From NCBI GenBank assembly GCA_050184225.1, contig JBFXAN010000121.1, positions 1 through 19,952 on the forward strand: a stretch of 19,952 nucleotides of DNA, in the 5' to 3' direction. The translations under genes were made by a program, and so were the position numbers. The DNA comes from JBFXAN01 sp050184225. Its GTDB lineage: Bacteria > Chloroflexota > Dehalococcoidia > CAUJGQ01. The stretch's first letter is position 1. Each line of letters starts with the position of its first letter. Shown one piece after another: positions 1 through 7,682 of the stretch. The notes under the pieces are model-generated. The model was given only the letters and a program-made list of their open reading frames with translations. It was not told the DNA's origin and searched no databases.

Positions 1-130
1 CGATACCGGCGATCAGAGCCAGTTCCAAGCCGCGGTCTTCCGTGTGGAACTCTCGAACGGCGATCACCGAGCTGACCAGCACGATGATGCCGAGGACCAG
101 GCTGATGCGAAACAGTGCGCGAGTGTCCAC
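1..130 (-). CDS. Small membrane protein, N-terminal part (cut by window edge)
   Basis: Reading the minus strand from a GTG at 130 gives 43 codons without a stop up to the window edge. A strong Shine-Dalgarno (GGAAGG) lies 5 nt before the GTG, and only 11 bases separate it from the stop of the Sco gene, so the two are probably co-transcribed. The residues begin MDTRALFRIS and continue as one hydrophobic helix (about residues 6-27, rich in L, V and I), then turn charged (REFHTEDRG) before becoming hydrophobic again. This looks like a membrane protein with a short N-terminal cytoplasmic tail. The family cannot be named from this fragment. The position behind a Sco-type chaperone suggests a role in copper handling or oxidase assembly, which is inference only. 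Confidence 0.6.
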   Translation of the reverse strand, partial: MDTRALFRISLVLGIIVLVSSVIAVREFHTEDRGLELALIAGI

Positions 131-141
131 TCAGGCCTTCC

Positions 142-750
142 TCACCGGAGCAGGATGCGCAAACCGCGGGCGATGTCTTCCGCGGTCGCGTCTCCCCGTA
201 ATAGTGTCCGTTTCTTGCCCTCACGGTCAATCAAGAAGGTCGCGTCGGTGTGACCGATCCTGCCGAACTGGGCCGCACCCCCCGTTTGTTGCTGCGCGCC
301 GTTGAGTGGTGCGGTGCCAACGCCGTAGGCCAGCCAGATCGGCGCGAGGGTTTCCGCGTCGCCAAGCAGATAGTGCCGGCCCGTTCCGGCGAGATGGTGC
401 TTCTCCATGAAGGACTGAGCTTTCTCCGGCGTGTCACCGGCCGGATCGACGCTGACGATCAGGACGGCCACATCCTCCGATTTCTCATCCAACGTTTCGA
501 GCGCCTGACCGATCCGCTGACCGATCACCGGACAAACGTCGGGGCAGTCGGTGTAGAGAAAGCTGATCACCACCGGCCTGCCCCGATAGTCAGCCAGCGA
601 CACCGGCCGGCCGGTGCTGTCGGACAGTTCAATCGGCGGAGCGTCGTCCGGTTCGAGGACGAAGCCAGGCAGGGACGGCTCATCCTGACCACACGCGGCG
701 GCGAGCGCGACGATCCAGAGCAATGCGAGGAGGATCGGGGGACGTTTCAT
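142..750 (-). CDS. sco: Sco1/SenC-family copper chaperone lipoprotein
   Basis: Sco proteins are thioredoxin-fold copper chaperones that help deliver copper to the CuA site of cytochrome oxidase subunit II outside the membrane. The predicted protein has 202 residues, normal for the family. The N-terminus is a lipoprotein signal peptide (MKRPP, a hydrophobic stretch, then AAAC with the lipid-modified Cys at residue 20). The copper motif CxxxC is present (TDCPDVCPV, Cys69 and Cys73), and the distal copper-ligand His is His167 in GRIGHTDATFLID. The frame stays open to 852, but the ATG at 750 is chosen because the signal peptide starts there; the Shine-Dalgarno is weak. The gene diverges from the caa3 oxidase operon, the expected context. 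Family assignment is firm. Confidence 0.93.
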   Translation of the reverse strand: MKRPPILLALLWIVALAAACGQDEPSLPGFVLEPDDAPPIELSDSTGRPVSLADYRGRPVVISFLYTDCPDVCPVIGQRIGQALETLDEKSEDVAVLIVSVDPAGDTPEKAQSFMEKHHLAGTGRHYLLGDAETLAPIWLAYGVGTAPLNGAQQQTGGAAQFGRIGHTDATFLIDREGKKRTLLRGDATAEDIARGLRILLR

Positions 751-910
751 TCGTTCATGATTGCACAATCGGCGCCTACATGCCGCCAAATCGCGAACAT
801 TCGGAACACGCGTAAGCGAGTATCGTGCACGCCCTGAACCTGCTTGCGCCACTTTTCACCCTCTGCTAGCGTTCCCCTAGAGGTGCCCTTCCGCAGAGGT
901 GAGAGAGACT
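751..910. promoter_or_regulatory. Divergent intergenic region between sco and coxB
   Basis: This 160-base stretch separates two divergent genes and must hold promoters for both. A 12-bp inverted repeat (GATTG-CA-CAATC, 759-770) sits just upstream of the sco start and could be an operator or a leader element. The pentamer-to-heptamer AGAGGTG occurs twice near coxB (880-886 and 894-900), the second acting as the Shine-Dalgarno. I found no convincing -35/-10 pair; TTGCGC (844-849) with TAGCGT (867-872) is a poor match at the right spacing. The location is sound, individual elements are weak. Confidence 0.35.
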
Positions 911-1948
911 ATGACGGGAAGCCGAAGCCCGAAACGCTTGGTCCGCCGCGCCGCGGCGCTCCTGCTTCCGTTGCTGCTGGTAGTCCTGGCGGGCTGCACC
1001 GGCGATCCGCAGGATACGCTGACGCACAACGGCGACATTTCGTCGCGGATCACCGATCTCTTCTTTCTCACGTTCTGGATTGCGGTTGCGGTCTTCATCC
1101 TGGTCGAAGTCGGCATTGTCGTGATCATTCTCCGCTATCGCCGCCGTCCCAATCAGGAAGGATTGCCTTCGCAGATCCACGGCAGCACGCCGCTCGAGGT
1201 GAGCTGGACAATCATCCCGGTGATCATCCTGGGCGTCCTCGCGATACCCACGATCCGCGATATCCGTTTCCTTGCCGACATTCCTGATGACGCGATGGAA
1301 GTGAACGTCACCGCGCAGCAATGGTGGTGGGCGTTTGAGTATCCCGGTCAGGACGTGGTCACCGCCGACGAGATGTACATTCCGGTGGGCCGTCCCGTCA
1401 AGGTGACGCTCCAGTCGAAGGATGTGATCCACAGCTTCTGGGTGCCGCAGCTCGCCGGCAAGATGGACGTTGTTCCCTCCAATAACCCGAAGCAGAAGCT
1501 GAACGAGATGTGGTTCAACGCGCGCGAGCCGGGCCGCTACTCCGGTCAGTGCGCTGAGTTCTGCGCTGAGTCCCACGCCAAGATGAAGTTCACCGTCGTT
1601 GCCGTGCCGCAGGAAGAGTTCGACGCCTGGATCAGGGAGCAACAGGAACCGGCGGAGGATCCGACCGGCCTTGCCGCCCAGGGCGAGCAGCTTTTCAACG
1701 GCCTGCCATGTATCGCCTGTCACGCAATCGAGGGCAATCCGGTCGCGATCGGCGAAATTGGACCGAATCTCACCCACTTCGCCAGCCGTGAACGCTTCGC
1801 CGGCTCCTGGCTGGAGAACAACACCGAGAATTTGTACGACTGGCTGAAGGACCCGCCGGCGATCAAGCCCGGATCGAAGATGCCGAACTACAACCTCACC
1901 GACGAACAGATCAACCTGCTGATCGCGTACTTGCAGAGCCTGGAATAG
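911..1948 (+). CDS. coxB: Cytochrome c oxidase subunit II with fused cytochrome c domain (caa3 type)
   Basis: This subunit takes electrons into the oxidase through the binuclear CuA centre. The 345-residue protein has a lipoprotein signal (LAGC, Cys29), two transmembrane helices (about 50-74 and 97-115), and a CuA cupredoxin domain. CuA ligands visible are His174 (VIHSFW), Cys214 and Cys218 with Glu216 between them (CAEFC), His222 and Met225. A C-terminal class I cytochrome c domain carries CIACH (267-271) and a likely distal Met324 (GSKMP), which defines a caa3-type enzyme able to use cytochrome c or another small donor. ATG at 911 is preferred over the in-frame GTG at 899 because GAGGTG at 895-900 is its Shine-Dalgarno. 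It is the first gene of the oxidase operon; coxA follows after 99 bases. Confidence 0.97.
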   Translation: MTGSRSPKRLVRRAAALLLPLLLVVLAGCTGDPQDTLTHNGDISSRITDLFFLTFWIAVAVFILVEVGIVVIILRYRRRPNQEGLPSQIHGSTPLEVSWTIIPVIILGVLAIPTIRDIRFLADIPDDAMEVNVTAQQWWWAFEYPGQDVVTADEMYIPVGRPVKVTLQSKDVIHSFWVPQLAGKMDVVPSNNPKQKLNEMWFNAREPGRYSGQCAEFCAESHAKMKFTVVAVPQEEFDAWIREQQEPAEDPTGLAAQGEQLFNGLPCIACHAIEGNPVAIGEIGPNLTHFASRERFAGSWLENNTENLYDWLKDPPAIKPGSKMPNYNLTDEQINLLIAYLQSLE

Positions 1949-2047
1949 CCGCACGCGGCACGGGGTGTCGGTAATCTATGAATCAGACATGACGCCGAGC
2001 GAGAGAGGGCAAGGCGACCGGTCCGTGCGACCGCTGGGAGTGAGGCC

Positions 2048-3985
2048 ATGGCGACAATCACGCAACCGCTACCAGGAATTCTGCGGCGGCCCACGGCAAC
2101 CGAGGGCTTCTGGGGGTGGTTTAACACGGTCGACCACAAGAAGATCGGCATCCTCTATGGCGTGACCGCATTCTTCTTCTTTTTGGTCGGCGGTATCGAA
2201 GCGCTCCTCGTCCGCGTGCAGCTCCTGACGCCGAACAACGACTTCCTCAGCGCTCACGCCTATAACCAGCTGTTCACGATGCACGGCACGACGATGATCT
2301 TCATGGTGATCATGCCGACCGGCGTCGCCCTGTTTAACTACATGATTCCGCTGATGATCGGGGCGCGGGACGTGGCCTTCCCGCGGTTGAATGCGCTCAG
2401 CTACTGGCTGTTCCTCGGCGGCGGTATCTTCATCAACACCGGCTTTCTCTTCAACGCCGCGCCGAACGACGGCTGGTTCGGCTACGCCAACCTGACGCAG
2501 ACGCAGTTCTCCCCTGGCCTTGGCATCGACTTCTGGGTGCTCGGTCTCCAGATCCTCGGCATCGCGTCGCTGCTCGGCGCTTTCAACTTCGTCGTCACGA
2601 TTCTGAACATGCGCGCGCCGGGCATGACGCTCAGCCGGATGCCCGTCTTCGTCTGGATGACGCTCGTCGTGGGCTTCCTGCTGGTGACGGCGCTGCCCGT
2701 CATCTCCGTCGCGCTGTTCGAATTGACCTTCGACCGGTTCTTCGGCGCCAACTTCTTCAATGTCGAAAAGGGCGGCGACCCGGTGCTCTGGCAACACCTC
2801 TTCTGGCTGTTTGGCCATCCGGAGGTCTACATCCTCATTCTTCCGGCGTTCGGCATCGTCTCAGAGGTGCTGCCCGTCTTCTCGCGCAAGCCGCTCTTCG
2901 GCTACACCTTCGTCGTCTTCTCGGGAATCGCGATCGGCTTCATGGGCTGGAGTGTCTGGGTTCATCATATGTTTACGGTGGGCCTGGGACCGGTCGCGAC
3001 CGCCGCGTTTAGCATCGCGACGATGCTGATCGCCGTGCCCACCGGCGTGAAGATCTTCAACTGGCTCGGCACGCTCGCCGGCGGCCAGATTGTCGTCAAA
3101 ACCCCGCTGTTGTTTGCCGCCGGACTGGTCGGCATGTTCACGATCGGCGGTCTCAGTGGTGTCACCCACGCGATCGTGCCCGCCGACACGCAGCAGCAGG
3201 ACACGTATTACATCGTCGCCCACTTCCACTACGTGCTCTTCGGCGGCGCCCTCTTCGGCATCTTCTCCGGTGTCTATTACTGGTGGCCGAAGATCACCGG
3301 CAAGCTCCTAGACGAAGGGATCGGCCAGTGGCACTTCTGGCTGTTCCTGATCGGCATGAACCTCACCTTCGGGCCGATGCACATCCTCGGGCTGAACGGC
3401 ATGCCGCGGCGCATCTACACCTATCCCGACGGCATGGGATGGAACTTCTGGAACCTGGTCGAGACGATCGGCTCGTTTATCATCGCGCTGTCGATCCTCA
3501 TCTTCATGTACAACGTCTACGTGACGATCAGGCGAGGAAAGCCCGCCGGGAACGACCCGTGGGATGGCCGCACGCTGGAGTGGACGATCCCGTCGCCGCC
3601 GCCGGAGTACAACTTCGAGACGGTTCCGACGGTCCGCGCCCGCGACCCGTTCTGGCATGACAAGTACGTCGATCCGCACACCACGGAACCGCAGCACGAG
3701 AACGCCGACCATCATCCGGTCGCGGCCGGCCATCATGGCGGCGATGACACCGATCACGAAGCCGGCCATGGCGGTCACGGCATTCACATGCCCTCGCCGT
3801 CGTACTTCCCGTTCGTTTCCGCGTTTGGGTTGGTGGTCGCGGCGTACGGGCTGCTCCTGACGCACAAGGATTCGCTGTGGTACGCCCTCGCCGGACTTGG
3901 GGTGCTGATCATGTGCGCCGGTGTCTATGGCTGGGCGCTGGAGCCGGTGGCTCACGACGACCACGAGATCGAGCACGCAACGTAG
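2048..3985 (+). CDS. coxA: Cytochrome c oxidase subunit I (A1-type haem-copper oxidase)
   Basis: This is the catalytic membrane subunit that reduces oxygen to water and pumps protons. At 645 residues it is longer than a minimal 12-helix subunit I. Visible ligands are His79 (low-spin haem), His257 and the cross-linked Tyr261 in GHPEVY, His306-His307 (CuB), His392 (high-spin haem) and His394 (low-spin haem) in AHFHY. Glu259 in GHPEVY and Lys335 in PTGVK mark an A1-type enzyme with D- and K-type proton paths. After helix XII comes a soluble stretch with ten histidines between residues 544 and 580, then two more hydrophobic helices (about 586-605 and 608-629) and an acidic, His-containing tail. 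The extra helices resemble the first two helices of subunit III carried on subunit I in some caa3 oxidases, matching the five-helix CoxC next door. The ATG is preceded by GGAG at 2037-2040. Confidence 0.97.
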   Translation: MATITQPLPGILRRPTATEGFWGWFNTVDHKKIGILYGVTAFFFFLVGGIEALLVRVQLLTPNNDFLSAHAYNQLFTMHGTTMIFMVIMPTGVALFNYMIPLMIGARDVAFPRLNALSYWLFLGGGIFINTGFLFNAAPNDGWFGYANLTQTQFSPGLGIDFWVLGLQILGIASLLGAFNFVVTILNMRAPGMTLSRMPVFVWMTLVVGFLLVTALPVISVALFELTFDRFFGANFFNVEKGGDPVLWQHLFWLFGHPEVYILILPAFGIVSEVLPVFSRKPLFGYTFVVFSGIAIGFMGWSVWVHHMFTVGLGPVATAAFSIATMLIAVPTGVKIFNWLGTLAGGQIVVKTPLLFAAGLVGMFTIGGLSGVTHAIVPADTQQQDTYYIVAHFHYVLFGGALFGIFSGVYYWWPKITGKLLDEGIGQWHFWLFLIGMNLTFGPMHILGLNGMPRRIYTYPDGMGWNFWNLVETIGSFIIALSILIFMYNVYVTIRRGKPAGNDPWDGRTLEWTIPSPPPEYNFETVPTVRARDPFWHDKYVDPHTTEPQHENADHHPVAAGHHGGDDTDHEAGHGGHGIHMPSPSYFPFVSAFGLVVAAYGLLLTHKDSLWYALAGLGVLIMCAGVYGWALEPVAHDDHEIEHAT

Positions 3986-4048
3986 CAGGCCGCGGTCGCG
4001 GTGGCGAGCAACCTGACATCGCCAGAGCTCGCCCCGCCGCCGGCCTCA

Positions 4049-4062
4049 AGGGGGATATCGTG
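4049..4062 (+). promoter_or_regulatory. Ribosome binding site and GTG start of coxC
   Basis: AAGGGGG at 4049-4055 lies 4 bases before a GTG at 4060. This decides the coxC start. The frame is open well upstream into coxA, but the upstream residues are Arg/Gly-rich and unlike the family. A GTG at 4001 belongs to a different frame that ends at 4276. Confidence 0.7.
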
Positions 4063-4656
4063 CAGGATGCGGCGCTCGCCCACGACGAACACGCAACGAG
4101 TACCGGCATCGACAACCGGAAGATGTTCATGTGGCTGTTCCTCGCCTCGGACTGCTTCTTCTTCGGTTCGTTTATCGCCACCTATATGCTGTACCGGGGA
4201 CGGAGTCTGGAAGGGCCGTTTCCTGAAGAGGTCTACGATATTCCCTTCACCTCGGTCAGTTCCTTCGTCCTGCTGATGAGCAGTCTGACGATGGTGCTGG
4301 CGCTCGCCGCGATTCAGCGCGGCGACCTGCGCGGCTGCCGGATCTGGCTGCTCTCGACCGCGTTGCTCGGCATGACGTTCCTCGGCGGCCAGGTCTTTGA
4401 GTTCACCGAGTTCTACAACCACGGGCTGCACCTCAGCACGAACCTGTTCGGTACGACCTTCTTCGTGCTGACGGGATTCCACGGTACGCACGTGGCTGTT
4501 GGTGTGCTGATCCTGCTGTCGCTCTATTATTTGGTGTCGCGCGGCCGCATCAAACAGGAGCAGAGCCTGAACGTCGAGCTTGCGGGCCTCTACTGGCACT
4601 TTGTCGATGTAGTATGGATCGTGATCTTCACGCTGGTGTATCTGATCCCGTCGTAG
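4060..4656 (+). CDS. coxC: Cytochrome c oxidase subunit III
   Basis: Subunit III is a membrane subunit that stabilises the oxidase and supports proton uptake. The 198-residue protein has five predicted helices (about 22-44, 64-84, 96-114, 133-155 and 176-196), the short form that lacks the first two helices of the seven-helix version. Family signatures include a helix with GQVFEFTEF (the conserved buried Glu region), GFHGTHVAVG (139-148) and the last helix beginning YWHFVDVVW. The GTG at 4060 is chosen for its strong Shine-Dalgarno. It starts 74 bases after coxA, and ctaF follows within 40 bases. The two extra helices at the end of CoxA probably replace the missing ones. Confidence 0.93.
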   Translation: MQDAALAHDEHATSTGIDNRKMFMWLFLASDCFFFGSFIATYMLYRGRSLEGPFPEEVYDIPFTSVSSFVLLMSSLTMVLALAAIQRGDLRGCRIWLLSTALLGMTFLGGQVFEFTEFYNHGLHLSTNLFGTTFFVLTGFHGTHVAVGVLILLSLYYLVSRGRIKQEQSLNVELAGLYWHFVDVVWIVIFTLVYLIPS

Positions 4657-4696
4657 GCAACGACGCCACCGACGGGTGATTGATGAGGGCGACGCA

Positions 4697-5041
4697 ATGG
4701 TCGAAGCAACCCAGGAACAAGAACAGGAGATGGTCCTGCCGGAGCCGGGACACGGCGATGGTGTGGAGCACGCGCATCCCGGCGCCGGTGAGTACGTCCG
4801 GATCGCGCTGATCCTCGGCGTGATCACCGCGATCGAAGTGCTGATCTACTACTTCGACCTGAACAAGGCCACGCTGATCGGCAGCCTGCTGATCCTGTCT
4901 GCCGGGAAGTTCGCGTTGGTCGCGGCGTTCTTCATGCACCTGAAATTCGACAGTAGGATCTTCACTACATTCTTCGCCGGCGCGATGGTCATGGCAGTTG
5001 CGGCTTTCGTCGCGGTGCTCTTCATGTTCCGCGCCTTCTAG
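4697..5041 (+). CDS. ctaF: Cytochrome c oxidase subunit IV (CtaF/COX4_pro family)
   Basis: This small 114-residue protein has an acidic, hydrophilic N-terminus (about 1-30) followed by three transmembrane helices (about 33-53, 58-80 and 88-112). The segment SAGKFALVAAFFMHLKFD (68-85) is the recognisable signature of prokaryotic oxidase subunit IV. It is an accessory, non-catalytic subunit. ATG at 4697 is chosen because GAGGG (4685-4689) precedes it by 7 bases; a GTG at 4676 in frame has no such site. It lies between coxC and ctaG, as in other caa3 operons. Confidence 0.9.
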   Translation: MVEATQEQEQEMVLPEPGHGDGVEHAHPGAGEYVRIALILGVITAIEVLIYYFDLNKATLIGSLLILSAGKFALVAAFFMHLKFDSRIFTTFFAGAMVMAVAAFVAVLFMFRAF

Positions 5042-5066
5042 CGACCCGAGGCTGAGTAACCGCCCG

Positions 5067-5936
5067 ATGGAATGGCACGCGCATCCCGACGCAATTCTGA
5101 TGGCACTGCTGCTGCTCGGCCTCTACGCCGCCGGCGCGCGCTGGGCGGGAGGGAAGACCGTCCCGCGTCAGCAGGTGACCACGGCGCAGGCCGTCCTCTA
5201 TGTGAGCGGCGTTGCCACGTTGTACATCGGTGCGGGTAGCCCGGTGCATGACATCAGCGAGAAGTATCTGCTGAGCATGCACATGTTTCAGCATCTGCTC
5301 TTCACGCTGGTGGCGCCGCCGCTGCTACTGCTCGGCACACCCGGATGGATGTTGCGGCCGCTGATCCAAAACCACCGCGTCCGGCGTGTTGCCTATACGA
5401 TCACGCGGCCATTCCCGGCGCTCGCCATTTTCAACGGCGTGGTCTTGGTTACGCACCTGATTCCCGTGGTGGACCTCGCGCTTCAAGTGCACATGTTCCA
5501 CTTCTTTGTTCATGTGCTGCTCGTCGCGACGGCCATCCTCATGTGGTTCCCCGTGCTCAGCCCGCTGCCGGAACTGCCGCGGATTGGACCCTTCGCCCAG
5601 CTCATCTACCTGTTCGTGCAACAGCTTGTTCCGGGCGTCGTCGCGTCATTCCTGGTCTTCGCGGACAACGTTGTCTACGAGTTCTACGCCTCCGCGCCGG
5701 TTCGATACTGGGGGATCTCGGTCGTGGACGATCAAAAGTGGGCGGCGGTGGTGATGAAGCTGTTAGGCGGCACGTTGTTGTGGGCCGTCATGGCGGTGAT
5801 CTTCTTCCGCTGGTTCGGCGAGGAAGACCGGGCCACGAGCGCTCGAACTCGTTCCGCTCCACGGCCCGGTGTTCCGGATGTGCGCTGGCCAGAGGTTGAG
5901 GCCGAGCTCGAGCGAATGGGGCTAACGAAGCGGTAG
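5067..5936 (+). CDS. ctaG: Cytochrome c oxidase assembly factor CtaG (caa3_CtaG family)
   Basis: CtaG of this family is a polytopic membrane protein needed for caa3 oxidase assembly, probably in copper delivery to the CuB site. The predicted 289 residues contain about seven hydrophobic helices. The characteristic block is SPVHDISEKYLLSMHMFQHL at about residues 57-76, followed by LFTLVAPPLLLLGTPGW. Several membrane His and Met residues (HMFQH, VHMFHFFVH) could bind copper. The C-terminal 35 residues are charged and cytoplasmic. The ATG at 5067 is the natural start for the family, although only a weak, distant GAGG precedes it; it begins 25 bases after ctaF, suggesting translational coupling. 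It is unrelated to the Cox11 family that shares the CtaG name. Confidence 0.9.
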   Translation: MEWHAHPDAILMALLLLGLYAAGARWAGGKTVPRQQVTTAQAVLYVSGVATLYIGAGSPVHDISEKYLLSMHMFQHLLFTLVAPPLLLLGTPGWMLRPLIQNHRVRRVAYTITRPFPALAIFNGVVLVTHLIPVVDLALQVHMFHFFVHVLLVATAILMWFPVLSPLPELPRIGPFAQLIYLFVQQLVPGVVASFLVFADNVVYEFYASAPVRYWGISVVDDQKWAAVVMKLLGGTLLWAVMAVIFFRWFGEEDRATSARTRSAPRPGVPDVRWPEVEAELERMGLTKR

Positions 5937-5982
5937 GCGTCGCGGAGGAACCGCGCGAACCGCCGATGCTGGAGACAACGCA

Positions 5983-6939
5983 ATGAGAGATCGTTTGGGG
6001 CTGCCGGTCCTGCTCCCCCTCCTGGTCGTGGGATCGATCCTGCTGACCATCTTTAGCTTTGGCTATGTGCTGCTGGAGGTCCAGGCAACCCGGGAGGCGT
6101 GGCCGGTCGCGATCGTTGTGGCGGCCGGGATTCTGCTGATCGCCGCGTTCATCAACAGCCAACCATCGGTTCGTGGTGTGCCCCTCTACCTGATCACCGC
6201 GCTGCCGGCCGCGGTGATCCTGGCCGTCGGGCTCTATTACTTCGTCCGCCCGGCTCCCGAAGGCGCGGCGGAAGGTCCGGTCGCCGCGGTGATTGCACCG
6301 CCCGGTCCCCTGGAAGAAATCGCGACCGACAATCGATTCTCACAGACCGAGTTCACGATCGTCGCCGGCCAGCAGTACACGATGAACTTCAGCAACCAGG
6401 GCAGCGCCATCCACAACTGGGCCGTCAAGGGAGTCCAGAGTGCCGACGGCCAGCCGATCCAGACACAGTTGCTCCCCGGCGGGCAATCGGAGTCGATCAA
6501 TTTCACGATCGCCGAGCCGGGTGAGTATCAGTTCCTCTGCGACGTTCACCCGACGGAGATGGTTGGTGCATTGGTCGTCGTCTCCGAGGAGGAGGCCGGG
6601 GCATCGGCCGGCGCCGCCGGCAATGCGGGCGGTTCCGGCGGCGGCAATCCCGGACCTGGAACGATCGTTTCGATCGCGACGGACAACAAGTTCGCGCCGA
6701 CGCAGTACAACGCGCGGGCCGGAGAGCAAACCTCGCTGACGCTGGAGAACCGGGGCAGCGCGATCCACAACTTCCATATCCAGAACGTGATGGGCGCGGA
6801 TGGTCAGCCGATCGCGGCGCCGTTGCTGCCGGCAGGACAGTCGGAAACGATCCAGTTCACCATCGCCGAGCCTGGAACGTACAACGTCATCTGCGATGTC
6901 CATCCAACGGAGATGACAGCCAAGCTCACCGTGCAATAA
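5983..6939 (+). CDS. Membrane-anchored protein with two tandem cupredoxin domains
   Basis: The 318-residue protein starts with three hydrophobic helices (about 8-32, 40-57 and 65-87) followed by two homologous type 1 copper domains (about 108-200 and 226-318) joined by a Gly/Ala/Ser-rich linker. Each domain keeps a full ligand set: His144, Cys186, His189, Met193 in the first and His262, Cys304, His307, Met311 in the second, each in the pattern CDVHPTEM. The Cys-x2-His-x3-Met spacing lies between amicyanin (x2) and plastocyanin (x4). The domains should face the outside, where they could pass electrons to the caa3 oxidase or store copper for it; this is inferred from position behind ctaG. GGAGA at 5971-5975 is the ribosome site. 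The two domains are clearly an internal duplication. Confidence 0.85.
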   Translation: MRDRLGLPVLLPLLVVGSILLTIFSFGYVLLEVQATREAWPVAIVVAAGILLIAAFINSQPSVRGVPLYLITALPAAVILAVGLYYFVRPAPEGAAEGPVAAVIAPPGPLEEIATDNRFSQTEFTIVAGQQYTMNFSNQGSAIHNWAVKGVQSADGQPIQTQLLPGGQSESINFTIAEPGEYQFLCDVHPTEMVGALVVVSEEEAGASAGAAGNAGGSGGGNPGPGTIVSIATDNKFAPTQYNARAGEQTSLTLENRGSAIHNFHIQNVMGADGQPIAAPLLPAGQSETIQFTIAEPGTYNVICDVHPTEMTAKLTVQ

Positions 6940-6949
6940 CGCTACACAC

Positions 6950-6966
6950 CCGGAGGTTGCCTCCGG
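6950..6966 (+). repeat. Small perfect hairpin after the cupredoxin gene
   Basis: CCGGAGG (6950-6956) and CCTCCGG (6960-6966) form a 7-bp perfect stem with a 3-base loop, 11 bases after the cupredoxin stop. No T-run follows. The stem contains a Shine-Dalgarno-like GGAGG, so it could be a weak attenuator or could mask a ribosome site for the next gene. Confidence 0.4.
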
Positions 6967-6983
6967 ATGATCGGGGTGTCCCC

Positions 6984-7580
6984 GTGGTGTCTCCGACCCT
7001 CAGCCGCATGTCACTCGTCCTTGGTATCGCCGTCGTCGCTGCCGGCGCGTGGGGTCGCAGGGTGTGGACGATTGAGAGTGATTTCGCCACGCTCGGCGTG
7101 ATCGCGCTGATCTCTGTCGGATTTTTCGCCGCGCTCCTGGGCCTGTACGGCACGGTCCGGGAAACGCGATCCGCCGATAGCGCCGCCGCCCAGCGGCAGG
7201 ATATCCTGGCGCGGGTGGCGTGGCGCGCGACCTTCCCGCCGGTCGTCGCCGGTGCGACGATGATCGGCTTCTTCGCCCTCACCGATCGCTGGCATAATCT
7301 GGCCAACCCGGTACAGAGTCAGATCGCGCTCTTTGCCGGCATTCTCGGCGCGCTGGTCGGCATTCTCGCCGATCGGATCACGCGCTGGGATCTGATCATT
7401 GTCCCGGTGGGCTTGATCGTTGCCCTCCTGCTCTGGGGCGATCAGTTGCCGTTCGACAGTCCCAGCACGACAACCGGTGAGATCGTCGCGCTGCTGATCA
7501 TTGCTATCCTGATCATTGGCATCGCCGTCAATATTCCCCAGGTCGTGCGCGGCCGCCGGCCGGCCCAGGTGCCGTCATAG
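6984..7580 (+). CDS. Polytopic membrane protein of unknown function
   Basis: I do not recognise the family. Read from the GTG at 6984 the protein has 198 residues and about six hydrophobic helices (near 9-24, 34-54, 83-98, 113-130, 134-150 and 167-185), with a charged loop around residues 55-80 (RETRSADSAAAQRQD). No conserved metal ligands or catalytic motif stand out. The start is uncertain: TTG at 6957, GTG at 6984 or 6987 and ATG at 7008 are all in frame. 6984 is chosen because a GGGG run lies about 6 bases upstream, but ATG 7008 (a 190-residue protein) would also suit the first helix. It is the last gene before a strong hairpin and follows the cupredoxin gene closely, so it probably belongs to the oxidase transcript. 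Confidence 0.6.
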   Translation: MVSPTLSRMSLVLGIAVVAAGAWGRRVWTIESDFATLGVIALISVGFFAALLGLYGTVRETRSADSAAAQRQDILARVAWRATFPPVVAGATMIGFFALTDRWHNLANPVQSQIALFAGILGALVGILADRITRWDLIIVPVGLIVALLLWGDQLPFDSPSTTTGEIVALLIIAILIIGIAVNIPQVVRGRRPAQVPS

Positions 7581-7581
7581 C

Positions 7582-7624
7582 CGTCCGCGTCTGTGCCGCT
7601 GCCCCCACGGCACAGACGCGGACG
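7582..7624 (+). terminator. 17-bp perfect hairpin, probable terminator of the oxidase operon
   Basis: Bases 7582-7598 and 7608-7624 are perfect reverse complements (core GTCCGCGTCTGTGCCG) around a 9-base loop, starting 2 bases after the stop of the last gene. A 17-bp stem is very unlikely by chance. There is no T-run behind it (the following bases are TAGAATACAATTC), so it is not a textbook intrinsic terminator; it may act as a U-less terminator or as a 3'-end stabiliser. Confidence 0.75.
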
Positions 7625-7682
7625 TAGAATACAATTCTCGGCTCGGTTCGTCGTTGGACGCCAATCACTGACGAGGTGCAGG
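7625..7682 (+). promoter_or_regulatory. Possible promoter and leader of the prenyltransferase fusion gene
   Basis: Just behind the hairpin, TAGAAT (7625-7630) and the overlapping TACAAT (7630-7635) each match the -10 consensus at five of six positions in an otherwise GC-rich context. A matching -35 would fall inside the hairpin and is not apparent. GAGGTG (7672-7677) is the Shine-Dalgarno of the downstream ATG. Confidence 0.3.

Noticed and set aside
866..1954. Long open frame on the minus strand opposite coxB
   Set aside because: It lies antisense to a firmly identified gene, has low-complexity Arg/Asp/Val-rich content and no family signature; it is a by-product of high GC codon use.
4001..4276. 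Alternative GTG-started frame at the beginning of coxC
   Set aside because: The frame ends early and turns Arg/Ser/Cys-rich, while the GTG at 4060 in the other frame gives an intact subunit III with a strong ribosome site.
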